64,000 nt of DNA, taken from contig NZ_JANINI010000003.1 in NCBI RefSeq assembly GCF_024580145.1, positions 62,001 to 126,000 on the forward strand, in the 5' to 3' direction. The translations under genes were made by a program, and so were the position numbers. Of the stretch, positions 8,549 to 19,571 are shown in pieces. This DNA comes from Methyloversatilis sp. XJ19-49 (lineage in GTDB: Bacteria > Pseudomonadota > Gammaproteobacteria > Burkholderiales > Rhodocyclaceae). The notes under the pieces are model-generated. The model was not told the origin of the DNA and did no database searches. It saw nothing but the letters and a program-made list of their open reading frames with translations. Every line of letters starts with the position of its first letter. Position 1 is the first letter of the stretch.

Positions 8549-9937
8549 GTGGTCAGGTTGTTCAGTCACTATGTTCCGTCCGTAACGCTCATGAGACTTG
8601 TTGCCGAAGCCCTGGTCCTTTTGATTGCCGGCTTTGGCGCGGCGTGGATCAGCGCACCGGGGAGCGTTCAGTCGCTGTTGCCGGCGCTGGTGCCTGCGGC
8701 GGTGTTCGCTGCCGTTATGACTGTGCTGATGAGCACGCTCGGCCTGTATCAGCGCGAACAGCCGCGCAACCTTTCGGAGCTGGTTGGACGCGTGCTGTTT
8801 GCGTTCCTGCTGGGCCTCCCGGTGGCTTACATGGTGTTCCGACTGCTGCCGCAGGGCAGCATGGCGATGCCGGCGCTCGACATTTCGCTGTGCCTCGGCT
8901 TCGGCGGCATCCTGTTGCTGCGCGCGGCGTCCTTCGTGCAGGCAGACGGTGCCGGCATGTTCACCCGCCGCATTCTGGTCGTCGGCACGGGCTCCGAGGC
9001 GGCGTCGGTCTGGGCCAGTGTTTCGACGTCGGCCAGTGCGACGCACACCATCGTCGGCTTCGTTTCGGTCGGGGCAGACACTTCGGTGGAAGTACCGAGT
9101 GCCATGGTGATGCCGGAAGGCAGCTGCGTGATGCAGCTGGCGCGCGATCACCGTGCAAATGAAATCGTGGTTGCAGTGCGCGAGCGTCGGGGTGGTGTGC
9201 TGCCGCTGCGCGAATTGCTGGACTGCAAGCTGGCGGGCGTGACGGTCAACGACCTGTCGAGCTTCTTCGAGCGGATGCGCGGTCAGGTGCGTCTCGATTC
9301 GCTGCGCGCCAGCTGGCTGATCTACGGCGACGGCTTCCGCCAGGGCATAGGCCGGACGGTCGTGAAGCGGCTGTTCGACGTGCTCGCAGCGTCGGTGTTG
9401 CTGGTCGTGACAGCGCCGGTGATGTTGCTTGCTGCCATCGCCATCGCACTGGAATCGGGCTTCCCGGTCATCTACCGCCAGGAGCGTGTCGGCCAGGGTG
9501 GTCGTACGTTCAAGGTGCTGAAGTTCCGCAGCATGCGTCTGGATGCCGAAGCCGATGGCAAACCGCGCTGGGCGAGCAACAGCGATGATCGTGTCACGCG
9601 TGTCGGCCACTTCATCCGCAAGACACGTATCGATGAACTGCCGCAGATCTTCAACGTGCTGCACGGCGACATGAGTTTTGTCGGCCCGCGTCCGGAACGT
9701 CCCTACTTCGTCGATCAGCTGACTGATCAGATCCCGTTCTACGCCGCGCGCCACTCCGTCAAGCCGGGCATCACCGGGTGGGCTCAGGTCCGCTACGCCT
9801 ACGGTGCTTCGGTCGATGACGCCGTTCAGAAGTTGCAGTACGACCTGTACTACGTCAAGAACCATACCCTGTTCCTGGACATGCTGGTTCTGCTGCAGAC
9901 GGTACGTGTGGTACTTACCGGCGACGGCGCGCGCTGA
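8549..9937 (+). CDS. EPS undecaprenyl-phosphate sugar phosphotransferase (EpsB type)
   Basis: A 462-residue polyprenyl glycosylphosphotransferase. The N-terminal half has about four or five membrane helices and a nucleotide-binding-like cytosolic region (LVVGTGSEA). The C-terminal half is the bacterial sugar transferase domain: a further helix near residues 275-300, then VIYRQERVGQGGRTF, KFRSMR, RKTRIDELPQ and SFVGPRPERP. It transfers the first sugar-1-phosphate to undecaprenyl phosphate at the inner membrane to start repeat-unit synthesis. The GTG start, preceded by a GGGG-containing ribosome site, reproduces the usual family N-terminus (MVRLFSHY). It lies just upstream of prsK. Confidence 0.93.
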   Translation: MVRLFSHYVPSVTLMRLVAEALVLLIAGFGAAWISAPGSVQSLLPALVPAAVFAAVMTVLMSTLGLYQREQPRNLSELVGRVLFAFLLGLPVAYMVFRLLPQGSMAMPALDISLCLGFGGILLLRAASFVQADGAGMFTRRILVVGTGSEAASVWASVSTSASATHTIVGFVSVGADTSVEVPSAMVMPEGSCVMQLARDHRANEIVVAVRERRGGVLPLRELLDCKLAGVTVNDLSSFFERMRGQVRLDSLRASWLIYGDGFRQGIGRTVVKRLFDVLAASVLLVVTAPVMLLAAIAIALESGFPVIYRQERVGQGGRTFKVLKFRSMRLDAEADGKPRWASNSDDRVTRVGHFIRKTRIDELPQIFNVLHGDMSFVGPRPERPYFVDQLTDQIPFYAARHSVKPGITGWAQVRYAYGASVDDAVQKLQYDLYYVKNHTLFLDMLVLLQTVRVVLTGDGAR

Positions 9938-10041
9938 ACAGGTGCGAAGCTTCGTCAGGCGCGCGGTAAGACGCGTGCGGTGACGCGCCCCCTGCCGGCG
10001 GGCACAATGCAGCGGTCACTCCTTTCGCTACCGGCCCGTCG

Positions 10042-12129
10042 ATGGAATCCTTCCCCGTAACGTTCGCGCTGTACGCCTATGGCGTGGCAGCGGTCGGGTT
10101 CGCCCTGTTCGGACTGCAGCTGATCATGGGTGCTCGCCAGTCGCCGCGCGCCCGCCTGCTGTCTGTCTGCATGTTGTCGGGTGCCGCTTGGTCAGCATTT
10201 GCTGCCTTGAACCTGCTGCACGGTCATCCGGTAATGCGCACGCTGGTCTATGCGGCGGATGCGCTGCACACCCTGCTGTTTCTGCTGTTCCTCGCCGCAT
10301 GCGTCATCGACCCCGAAGGCCGCCGGCCTTTGCCGACGCTGCTCAAGCGGCCGTCCTGGCTCATCCGTTTCGTACTGATCTCCGTGCTGCCGTGCGGCGT
10401 GGGTTACGTTGTGCTGTCCTGGCTGGTGCCGACCGGCGCCGCATCGCTCATGTGGCTGATGGGATGCGGACTCGGGCTGAGCCTGCTCGGCGCCGTGATG
10501 ATCGAACAGTTCTACCGCAACACCCCCCAGCAGTGGCGCTGGGGCATCAAGCCGATGGCGCTTGGCCTCGCGTTTTCCACCACCTTTGACCTGTATTTCT
10601 TCTCCGAGTCGCTGATGTTCCGGCAGCAGGACGCGACCCTGTGGGCATCCCGCGGCCTCGTGCACGCGCTCGCAATTCCGTTGTTTGCCGTTTCTTCGGC
10701 CCGCGTCAGCGAGTGGTCGATCCGGCTGAATGTATCGCGCGAAGCGGTGTTCCATACCTCTGCACTGGTCATGTCGGGCGGTGCGCTGCTCATCATCGCG
10801 CTCGCCGGCTATTACGTGCGCTATTTCGGTGGCGAATGGGGGCAGGCCTTGCAGACCGTCGTGCTGGCCGTCGGCGCCCTCGGATTCCTCGCGTCGATTG
10901 CTTCCGGCAGCGTGCGGGCGTGGCTGCGCGTATTCATCAACAAGCACTTCTTCAGCCTGCGCTACGACTACCGGGCCGAGTGGCTGAAGCTGGCCGACAC
11001 CCTGTACAGCGCGTCCAGCGTCGACGCGCTTCGTCAGGCCTCGATCCGCGTCATGGCCGATCTGGTCGAAAGTCCGGGCGGCATGCTGTGGTTGCGCAGC
11101 GAAGCCGGTCATTACGCACCCGCGGCGCGGCTGAACGTGCCCATGATCGATGCGCGGGAACCGGCCGACAGCCCGCTGATCCAGCTGCTGCTGGGCAAGA
11201 TGTGGGTGATCAACGTCGAGGAGCACCGTTCGCGCCCCGGGGTGTACGGCAACCTGAGGCTCCCTGAGTGGGTCGCGCAGACGCCGGACGTCTGGCTCAT
11301 CTGTCCGCTGGGCAGCGAGGACATGCCACTCGGCTTCGTCGTGCTGTGCCGTCCGCGTGCGCTGCTGGATCTGAACTGGGAAGTGCGCGACCTGTTGAAG
11401 ACGGCCGGACGTCAGGTGGCCGGCGTGCTCAATCAGACCCAGGCCATGGAGGCGCTGATCGAGGCCAAGAAGTTCGAAGCCTTTTCCAAGATGAGTGCGT
11501 TCGTCGTGCACGACCTGAAAAACCTCATCGCCCAGCTGTCCCTGCTGCTGCGCAATGCGAAAAAGCATCACGACAACCCTGAATTCCAGCAGGACATGAT
11601 GGACACCATCGAACACGCCGTCGGTCGCATGAACGGCATGTTGCTGCAGCTGCGTTCCGGCACCCAGCCGATCGAGCAGGCTTCACCGGTCGAACTGACG
11701 CCGCTGCTCGAGCGACTGCACCGAGCGCGGGCGCGCAGCGGCTGCGAACTCGAACTCGATGCGGAAAGCGGCCTGATGGTGCGCGCCCATGAAGATCGTA
11801 TAGAGCGTGTTGTGGGGCATCTTGTGCAGAATGCACTGGATGCCACGCCGCAAAACGGTAAAGTCAGTATCCGTGCGCGCCGCATGGAAGCCGGTGTCGT
11901 GATCGAGGTCGAAGACTCCGGTTGCGGCATGACCGAAGAGTTCATGCGCGAGCGGTTGTTCAAACCCTTCCAGTCGACCAAGGCGAATGGAATGGGGATC
12001 GGCGCATACGAAAGTTTTCGCTACGTCCACGATCTGGGCGGGCGGATAGAAGTGACCAGCGAACCGGGTCGGGGCAGTCTGTTCCGGCTCGTTTTTCCTC
12101 TGCAGGCGGCTGAAGCAGCCGTCGCTTGA
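10042..12129 (+). CDS. prsK: PEP-CTERM system histidine kinase PrsK
   Basis: A 695-residue sensor kinase. About eight membrane helices occupy residues 1-290, followed by a GAF-like region (about 310-460). The phosphoacceptor histidine is H490 in FVVHDLKNLIAQL. The ATPase domain has VVGHLVQNALDATP, VEDSGCGM and MGIGAYESFRYV boxes. This is the architecture of the XrtA/PEP-CTERM-associated kinase. It should phosphorylate PrsR, whose gene starts 11 bp downstream, and so control exopolysaccharide and PEP-CTERM genes. The input signal is not known. I see no strong ribosome site at the ATG, which is supported by the hydrophobic N-terminus that follows. Confidence 0.95.
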   Translation: MESFPVTFALYAYGVAAVGFALFGLQLIMGARQSPRARLLSVCMLSGAAWSAFAALNLLHGHPVMRTLVYAADALHTLLFLLFLAACVIDPEGRRPLPTLLKRPSWLIRFVLISVLPCGVGYVVLSWLVPTGAASLMWLMGCGLGLSLLGAVMIEQFYRNTPQQWRWGIKPMALGLAFSTTFDLYFFSESLMFRQQDATLWASRGLVHALAIPLFAVSSARVSEWSIRLNVSREAVFHTSALVMSGGALLIIALAGYYVRYFGGEWGQALQTVVLAVGALGFLASIASGSVRAWLRVFINKHFFSLRYDYRAEWLKLADTLYSASSVDALRQASIRVMADLVESPGGMLWLRSEAGHYAPAARLNVPMIDAREPADSPLIQLLLGKMWVINVEEHRSRPGVYGNLRLPEWVAQTPDVWLICPLGSEDMPLGFVVLCRPRALLDLNWEVRDLLKTAGRQVAGVLNQTQAMEALIEAKKFEAFSKMSAFVVHDLKNLIAQLSLLLRNAKKHHDNPEFQQDMMDTIEHAVGRMNGMLLQLRSGTQPIEQASPVELTPLLERLHRARARSGCELELDAESGLMVRAHEDRIERVVGHLVQNALDATPQNGKVSIRARRMEAGVVIEVEDSGCGMTEEFMRERLFKPFQSTKANGMGIGAYESFRYVHDLGGRIEVTSEPGRGSLFRLVFPLQAAEAAVA

Positions 12130-12140
12130 CCGGGAGTGAC

Positions 12141-13490
12141 ATGGCAGACAAGGGGCGGACACTGTTGATCGTCGAAGACGATCCGGCGCTGCAGAAGCAG
12201 ATGCGCTGGAGTTTCGACGACTACGAAGTCGTACTGGCCGGCGACCGCGAATCGGCGCTGGCGCAGATCAGGCGCCACGAACCTTCCGTGATCACGATGG
12301 ATCTCGGGTTGCCGCCGGCGCCCGACGACGTGACAGAAGGCATGGCGCTGCTCGGCGAGATCATGGCGCTTGCGCCGCAGTCCAAGGTCATCGTGCTGAC
12401 CGGCCAGAATGACCGTGCCAATGCGCTGCGTGCGATCGGCATGGGTGCCTACGATTTCTACGCCAAGCCCTTCGAGCCCGACATGCTCTCGCTGCTGATC
12501 GAACGTGCATTCAGGCTGCACGACCTGCAGTCGGAGAACATCCGGCTCGCCAATCAGCACCTGGGCGTCGAAGGCCGATTCATCACGCGTGACGCGGACA
12601 TGCTTCGCGTGCTGCGGACGATCGAAAAGGTATCGGCCACGCGCGCCACCGTGCTGCTGCTCGGCGAAAGCGGGACCGGCAAGGAAGTCCTGGCGAAGAC
12701 GCTGCACGACCGCTCGGATCGGGCGAACGAGCGCTTCGTGGCGATCAACTGCGCGGCCATCCCCGACAACCTGCTCGAAAGCGAACTGTTCGGCTACGAG
12801 AAGGGTGCCTTCACCGGCGCCACCAAGCAGACGCCCGGCAAGATCGAGGTCGCCAACAAGGGCACGCTGTTCCTCGACGAGATCGGTGATCTGCCCGGCG
12901 CATTGCAGGCGAAGCTGCTTCGTTTCCTGCAGGAACGCGTCATCGAACGGCTGGGCGGTCGCGACGAGATTCCGATCGATGTGCGGGTGGTCTGCGCCAC
13001 GCACCAGGACCTGCAGGCGTTGATCGGCGAAGCGCGTTTCCGCGAAGACCTCTATTACCGCCTGGCCGAAATCGTCGTCACGATTCCGCCACTGCGCGCT
13101 CGCGAGGGCGATGCCGCTCTGCTTGCGCACTCCTTCGCAAAGCGGTTTTCCGGCGAGCAGGGGCGCAGCGCACTGACGTTGTCACGCGAGGCAGTTGCAG
13201 CGATCGAGGCGCACAAATGGCCAGGCAACGTGCGCGAACTCGAAAACTGCATCAAGCGGGCGACCATCATGGCCGATGGAAGCCAGATCACGGCCGCCGA
13301 TCTCGGACTGAAGCCGGCCGATCAGGAGGATGCATTTTTCAACCTGCGGCAGATCCGCGAAGAAGCCGAGCGACGCGCTGTCGTCAGCGTGCTTGCGCGG
13401 GTGGATGGAAACATGGTCAAGGCGGCCGAAGTGCTCGGAGTCAGCCGCCCGACCCTGTATGACCTGATGAACCGTTTCGGTTTGCGCTGA
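12141..13490 (+). CDS. prsR: PEP-CTERM-box response regulator transcription factor PrsR
   Basis: A 449-residue NtrC-class activator. The receiver domain has phosphoacceptor D54 (ITMDLGLPP). The AAA+ domain has Walker A GESGTGKE, the sigma-54-contacting loop GAFTGAT and Walker B LFLDEIGDLP. A Fis-type helix-turn-helix closes the protein (AEVLGVSRPTLYDLMNRF). The intact GAFTGA loop means it should open sigma-54 promoters. The ATG with GGGAG at proper spacing was chosen over a TTG five codons earlier that overlaps prsK. Together with PrsK it forms the two-component system of exosortase A loci. Confidence 0.95.
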   Translation: MADKGRTLLIVEDDPALQKQMRWSFDDYEVVLAGDRESALAQIRRHEPSVITMDLGLPPAPDDVTEGMALLGEIMALAPQSKVIVLTGQNDRANALRAIGMGAYDFYAKPFEPDMLSLLIERAFRLHDLQSENIRLANQHLGVEGRFITRDADMLRVLRTIEKVSATRATVLLLGESGTGKEVLAKTLHDRSDRANERFVAINCAAIPDNLLESELFGYEKGAFTGATKQTPGKIEVANKGTLFLDEIGDLPGALQAKLLRFLQERVIERLGGRDEIPIDVRVVCATHQDLQALIGEARFREDLYYRLAEIVVTIPPLRAREGDAALLAHSFAKRFSGEQGRSALTLSREAVAAIEAHKWPGNVRELENCIKRATIMADGSQITAADLGLKPADQEDAFFNLRQIREEAERRAVVSVLARVDGNMVKAAEVLGVSRPTLYDLMNRFGLR

Positions 13491-13510
13491 AAGCGCGAGG
13501 AGTGTCTGTC

Positions 13511-16306
13511 TTGAATCGATTTCTACCGCGTGAACGCATTCCGGTGAGCCGCCTTGCGGCAGCCTTGTGTTGCGTTGCGCTGCTTGCTGCATGCGACAGG
13601 AACCTGCCGCCCGCGGAACTCGTTGCTGAAGCGCGTGCTGCCATCTCGCGCAGTGATTACCAGACGGCTTCCATTCAGCTCAAGAACGCCTTGCAGCAGG
13701 ACGCCAGCAACGCCGCTGCGCGCTACGAGCTCGGACGCGTCAATTTCAAGCTCGGTGACATGCCTTCGGCGATCAAGGAACTGCAACGTGCGCGCGAACT
13801 GAATCATGACGAGAGCGAGGTCGTTCCCTTGCTGGCGCGTGCCATGGTGGAAGGCGGAAGCTTCGTCGATGTCATTTCGAATTTTGCTTCGACGAAAATG
13901 CCCACGCCGCAATCCGAAGCCGATCTGAAGGCGGCGCTCGGCTATGCGTATATGGCAACGCGTAACAATGAAGCGGCGGCGGCGAGTTTCGAGCAGGCGA
14001 TCGCCATCGACAATCAGCATCTCTACGCCAGTCTGGGCAAGGCGAGGCTGGCGGCAGTCACCAAGGACGTCGAGAGTGCGCGTCGATTGCTCGACAACGT
14101 GATTGCTTCCGACAAGGCTGACGAAAATGCCTGGTTCCTCGATGGCGAATTGAAGACCGCAAAGGGGCAGTTCGACGAGGCGATGGCGTCCTATCGAAAA
14201 GTCTATGAAATCAAGCCGGACAATATTCGGGCGCGCTACATCGTCGTGCACGCACTCGCCAACCAGGACAAGTTCGCCGAAGCCCGGACCGAGCTCGCCG
14301 CGTTGAAGAAAGCCGCTCCCAAAGCGCCCGAAGCGCTTTATCTGGAAGGTTTTCTGCTGATCAAGGAACGCAAGTTCGCCGAGGCAAGGCAAACGCTGAA
14401 CAAGCTGCTGTCGATTGCGCCGGACTACGTTCCGGCACTCGGACTGGCGGCCCTGACCGAATTCGAGTTGAAGTCGTACGCACAGGCCGAACAGTACGGC
14501 GAAAAGGTGTTGGCCGCAGGTGGGGATTCGTTGTTCATCCGCAAGATACTGATCGGCTCATATCTGCAGACGGGGCGCTTGGCCAAGGCGCAGCAGACCC
14601 TGGACCCACTGTTGCAGAAGATCCCCGAAAACGCCGAAGTGCAGGCGCTGGCCGGGCAGGTGTACTTGATGGCAGGGGATACCGAACGAGCCGAAAAGGC
14701 CTTCGCGGCATCGGCCCGCCTCAAGCCGGATGACTCTGCAATCCAGTCCAGACTGGGCTTGAGCCGCCTTGCTGCAGGCGATCGCACGGGCGGCATCGCC
14801 GCACTCGAAAATGCCGTGCGCCTGGAGGTGGACGACACGCGCCCTGATGTCCTGCTGATCGTTGCGCATTTGCGCAATCGCGACGCTGACAAGGCACTCG
14901 CCGCAATCGACGCACTGGAGAAGAAGAAGCAGGGCGACCCCATGACGCCGAATCTGAGGGGTACGGCTTATCTGCTTAAGAAGGACTCCGACAAGGCCCG
15001 CGCGAGTTTCGAAAAGGCGCTCGAAATGGAGCCTTCGTTCTTCCCGGCGGCCTCGAACCTTGCCCGCATGGACTTGCTGGAGAAGGATACGGCCGCTGCC
15101 GAGTCACGCTTCCGCGGCATCTTGGCAACGTCGCCACAGCACCCGGATGCGCTGCTCGCGCTCGCTGGTTTGAAAGCACGCACCAAGGAAGGCGCGCCAG
15201 AAGCATTGGCGCTGGTCGAGCAGGCGATCAAGGCAAACCCCAAGCTGTTTGCACCACGGGCGGCACTCGTTCAGTTGCTGTCTGCCATGGGTGAGCGGAA
15301 GAAAGCGCTGGCAGCTGCAAACGAGGCGGCCACGGCCTTGCCGGACGACACGCAGGTGCTCGAGCTGCTGGCATCCACCCAGACGCTCGCCGGCGAGAAC
15401 GACGCTGCCATTCTGACGCGGGGCAAGCTGGTCGCGAAATCGCCGTCGAGCGCGCAACCCCTGCTGCGTCTTGCGGCAGCACAGATAGCTGCAAAGCGCG
15501 AATCGGAGGCAATCCAGAGCGTGCGCAAGGCGTTGTCCCTGGAACCCAGGTCGCTCGATGCGCAAAGCATGCTGGTTTCGATTCACCTCGAACGCGGCGC
15601 GCTCGACGATGCACTGAAGGTCACGCGGGACATTCAGCGCCAGAATCCCGATCTGGCGCTGGGCCATGCGATGGAAGGCGAAGTGCTTGCCCGGTCGGGC
15701 AAGGCGGATGCGGCAGTGAAGCCCTACCGCGAGGCGCTTGCCCGTGAGCGCAATGCACGCAATGTCATAAGGCTGCACGGCGCTCTCATTCGTTCGAACA
15801 ATGGTGCAGCGGATGCAAAGGCTGTTGTGGATGGATGGCTGAAGGACAAACCGGAAGACAACGCAGTGCCGGCTTATCTCGCAGAGCAGGCATTGTCGCA
15901 AAAGCGTTATGACGAGGCTGGGCAGCGTTATGAAGCGCTGCTGAAGCGAGTGCCGAACGATCCGGTCGTGCTGAACAACCTCGCGTGGCTGGCGGCACAG
16001 CGTAAGGACGGCAAAGCCAGGGACTACGCCGAGCGCGCGTATGCGGTAGCGCCCGACAATCCGGCCGTGCTCGATACCTACGGCACCATCCTGTTTGACA
16101 GCGGTGAGACAGAACGAGGCCTGACGATGCTGAAGCAGGCCGTCGCCGCGGCGCCGGGCGCATACGATCTGCGACTGAATCTTGCGCAGCGGCTGGCCAA
16201 GGCAGGCATGAAGTCGGAAGCGCGCAAGGAGCTTGAACCACTGGTGGCATTGGGTGACAAGTTTGCGCGGTCGGCGGAAGTGGCCGAACTGATGAAGAAC
16301 CTTTGA
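13511..16306 (+). CDS. prsT: PEP-CTERM system TPR-repeat lipoprotein PrsT
   Basis: A 931-residue protein made almost entirely of tetratricopeptide repeats after a lipoprotein signal (LLAACDRN lipobox near residue 30). It matches the XrtA/PEP-CTERM TPR-repeat lipoprotein family. It probably acts on the periplasmic face of the outer membrane as a scaffold for polymer export, like other TPR lipoproteins of secretion machines. The TTG start is preferred because GAGGAG ends 8 bases before it. The GTG three codons upstream overlaps that same Shine-Dalgarno. The gene follows prsR by about 20 bp and is presumably in one transcript with it. Confidence 0.93.
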   Translation: MNRFLPRERIPVSRLAAALCCVALLAACDRNLPPAELVAEARAAISRSDYQTASIQLKNALQQDASNAAARYELGRVNFKLGDMPSAIKELQRARELNHDESEVVPLLARAMVEGGSFVDVISNFASTKMPTPQSEADLKAALGYAYMATRNNEAAAASFEQAIAIDNQHLYASLGKARLAAVTKDVESARRLLDNVIASDKADENAWFLDGELKTAKGQFDEAMASYRKVYEIKPDNIRARYIVVHALANQDKFAEARTELAALKKAAPKAPEALYLEGFLLIKERKFAEARQTLNKLLSIAPDYVPALGLAALTEFELKSYAQAEQYGEKVLAAGGDSLFIRKILIGSYLQTGRLAKAQQTLDPLLQKIPENAEVQALAGQVYLMAGDTERAEKAFAASARLKPDDSAIQSRLGLSRLAAGDRTGGIAALENAVRLEVDDTRPDVLLIVAHLRNRDADKALAAIDALEKKKQGDPMTPNLRGTAYLLKKDSDKARASFEKALEMEPSFFPAASNLARMDLLEKDTAAAESRFRGILATSPQHPDALLALAGLKARTKEGAPEALALVEQAIKANPKLFAPRAALVQLLSAMGERKKALAAANEAATALPDDTQVLELLASTQTLAGENDAAILTRGKLVAKSPSSAQPLLRLAAAQIAAKRESEAIQSVRKALSLEPRSLDAQSMLVSIHLERGALDDALKVTRDIQRQNPDLALGHAMEGEVLARSGKADAAVKPYREALARERNARNVIRLHGALIRSNNGAADAKAVVDGWLKDKPEDNAVPAYLAEQALSQKRYDEAGQRYEALLKRVPNDPVVLNNLAWLAAQRKDGKARDYAERAYAVAPDNPAVLDTYGTILFDSGETERGLTMLKQAVAAAPGAYDLRLNLAQRLAKAGMKSEARKELEPLVALGDKFARSAEVAELMKNL

Positions 16307-16328
16307 TCGCGGAATGGGGAACGAAGCG

Positions 16329-17609
<1,281 letters not shown>

Positions 17610-17616
17610 GCCCGGA

Positions 17617-18672
17617 ATGACGCAGTTGTCCGCACTTCCGGCTGGCGTCGTCGCAGCGCTGACGGCGCAACCGCGGCGCTGGCTGGTGACCGGTGCTGCA
17701 GGCTTCATCGGCTCGCATCTGGTCGAAGTGCTGCTGCAGGCGGATCAGCAGGTGGTGGCGCTCGACAACTTCTCGACCGGTCACCAGCGCAACCTCGACG
17801 AGGTGGTGGCGGGCGTTTCGGCTGCGCAGCGTGCCCGGCTCGAGTTCGTGCGCGGCGACATCCGTGATCTGGCTGCCTGTGCGGCCGCCTGCGCCGGCGT
17901 CGATGTCGTGCTGCATCAGGCCGCACTGGGCTCGGTGCCGCGTTCGCTGGCCGATCCGCTGGCGACGCACGATTCGAACGTCAATGGCTTCCTGAACATG
18001 CTGGTGGCGGCGCGCGATGCCGGCGTGTCGCGCTTCGTCTACGCGGCCTCCAGTTCCACCTATGGCGATTCGCCGACGCTGCCGAAGGTGGAAGATGTCA
18101 TCGGCCGGCCGCTGTCGCCGTATGCCGTCACCAAGTACGTGAACGAGCTGTACGCGGATGTGTTCGGCCGCTGCTACGGCCTGCAATGCGTCGGCCTGCG
18201 CTACTTCAATGTGTTCGGTGCGCGCCAGGATCCGGAAGGCGCCTACGCGGCGGTGATTCCGAAATGGGCGCGCGCACTGCTGCTGGGTGACACCGTGCGC
18301 ATCAACGGCGACGGCGAAACCAGTCGCGACTTCTGTTACATCGACAACACGGTGCAGGCCAACCTGCTCGCCGCGCTGACGACGCGCGCCGACGCGGTCA
18401 ACACCGTCTACAACGTGGCGGCACATCGCCAGACCACGCTGAACCAGTTGTTCGACGCCATGCGCGCAGAGCTCGTTGCTCGCTTTCCCGACATTGCAAA
18501 GGCGCAGGCGCAGCATCAGGACTTCCGCGCCGGTGACGTGCGTCATTCGCTGGCCGACATCGGCCGCGCGAAGACGCTGCTGGGCTATGTGCCCAGTCAC
18601 GACGTGACTCGCGGTCTGGCCGAAGCGATGGACTGGTACATCGCGCGCTTTGCGCCCGTTGCGACGGCCTGA
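17617..18672 (+). CDS. tviC: UDP-N-acetylglucosamine 4-epimerase (TviC/WbpP type)
   Basis: A 351-residue extended short-chain dehydrogenase. It has the Rossmann motif [11 protein letters not shown], the serine-rich catalytic segment AASSSTYGD, the YAVTK Tyr-Lys pair and the WbpP-type signatures [11 protein letters not shown] and [25 protein letters not shown]. It interconverts UDP-GlcNAc and UDP-GalNAc in the cytoplasm. With the preceding dehydrogenase it should give UDP-GalNAcA, as in Vi antigen and Pseudomonas O6 synthesis. It lies 2 bp upstream of the lytic transglycosylase gene, implying one operon. Confidence 0.9.
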   Translation: MTQLSALPAGVVAALTAQPRRWLVTGAAGFIGSHLVEVLLQADQQVVALDNFSTGHQRNLDEVVAGVSAAQRARLEFVRGDIRDLAACAAACAGVDVVLHQAALGSVPRSLADPLATHDSNVNGFLNMLVAARDAGVSRFVYAASSSTYGDSPTLPKVEDVIGRPLSPYAVTKYVNELYADVFGRCYGLQCVGLRYFNVFGARQDPEGAYAAVIPKWARALLLGDTVRINGDGETSRDFCYIDNTVQANLLAALTTRADAVNTVYNVAAHRQTTLNQLFDAMRAELVARFPDIAKAQAQHQDFRAGDVRHSLADIGRAKTLLGYVPSHDVTRGLAEAMDWYIARFAPVATA

Positions 18673-18674
18673 TC

Positions 18675-19571
18675 ATGAGCGCCCGGATGCGTCGCAACTT
18701 TTCATTTGCAGTCGCGCTGTGCACGGCGGTACCCGCGTTCGCACTCGAACCTGAGGCCGCTGCGCGTTCGCTGCTCGCCGAGGCACGCCTGTTCGAACAC
18801 GGCGAAGGCGTCAGTCGTGATCCGGCGCGCGCGGCAGCCCTGTATTGCCAGGCGTCCAAGCTCGGCGAAGCGGAGGCGCAGTTCAATCTGGCCTGGATGT
18901 ACGCCAACGGTCGCGGGGTCGAGCGCGATGATGCGCTGGCCGCCACCTTCTTCGACCTGGCCGCGCGGCAGGGCCACGAGCACGCGCAGCGCATGCTGCG
19001 CTTCACCGGTGAGCCGACGCGCGAGTTGCCCGACTGCATGCGCGACCCGCCGGAGCCCGAGCCGGTTGCGATCGCAGGCATCGCCCCCGATCTCGAAGCT
19101 GCATTCGGCACCACGCCGGACAGGCGCAAGGTGATCGAAATCGTGCGCGAACTGGCGCCGACCTTCGACATCGACCCACATCTGGTGCTGGCTGTCATCG
19201 GCACCGAGTCGAATTTCAACCCGAAGGCGAGATCGCCGAAGAACGCCCAGGGCCTGATGCAGCTGATCCCGGAAACCGCGCAGCGCTTCAATGTGCGCGA
19301 TGCCTACGATCCGGTGCAGAACATCCGCGGCGGCCTGGCCTATCTGCGCTGGCTGCTGGCCTACTTCGAAGGTGATGTCGAACTGGCGACCGCCGGCTAC
19401 AACGCGGGCGAAGGTGCGGTCGACCGCTACAAGGGCGTGCCGCCATACCGCGAAACCCGCGAATACGTGAAGCGCATCCGCAGCCTGTTCAACAAGCCGG
19501 ACCATCCCTACGATCACCGCGTCACCACGCCATCGCCGGTGTTGCCGAAGATCGTGTCACGCCGTGGCTGA
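18675..19571 (+). CDS. Sel1-repeat lytic transglycosylase
   Basis: A 298-residue periplasmic protein. A cleavable signal peptide (about residues 1-24) is followed by two Sel1-like repeats (about 35-115; AWMYANGRGVERD) and a C-terminal SLT domain. The SLT domain has the catalytic glutamate in VIGTESNFNPKA and the markers GLMQLIPETA and AGYNAGEGAV. It cleaves peptidoglycan glycan strands. Sitting between nucleotide-sugar genes and a protease in a run with 2-bp and overlapping junctions, it may open the wall for the polymer export machine, but this is inference from position. Confidence 0.9.
   Translation: MSARMRRNFSFAVALCTAVPAFALEPEAAARSLLAEARLFEHGEGVSRDPARAAALYCQASKLGEAEAQFNLAWMYANGRGVERDDALAATFFDLAARQGHEHAQRMLRFTGEPTRELPDCMRDPPEPEPVAIAGIAPDLEAAFGTTPDRRKVIEIVRELAPTFDIDPHLVLAVIGTESNFNPKARSPKNAQGLMQLIPETAQRFNVRDAYDPVQNIRGGLAYLRWLLAYFEGDVELATAGYNAGEGAVDRYKGVPPYRETREYVKRIRSLFNKPDHPYDHRVTTPSPVLPKIVSRRG

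Noticed and set aside
8474-9865. 463-codon minus-strand frame opposite the sugar transferase
   Set aside because: It is the antisense of a strongly conserved glycosylphosphotransferase.
12126-12140. Earlier TTG start for prsR
   Set aside because: It overlaps prsK and has no ribosome site, whereas GGGAG is placed correctly for the ATG at 12141.
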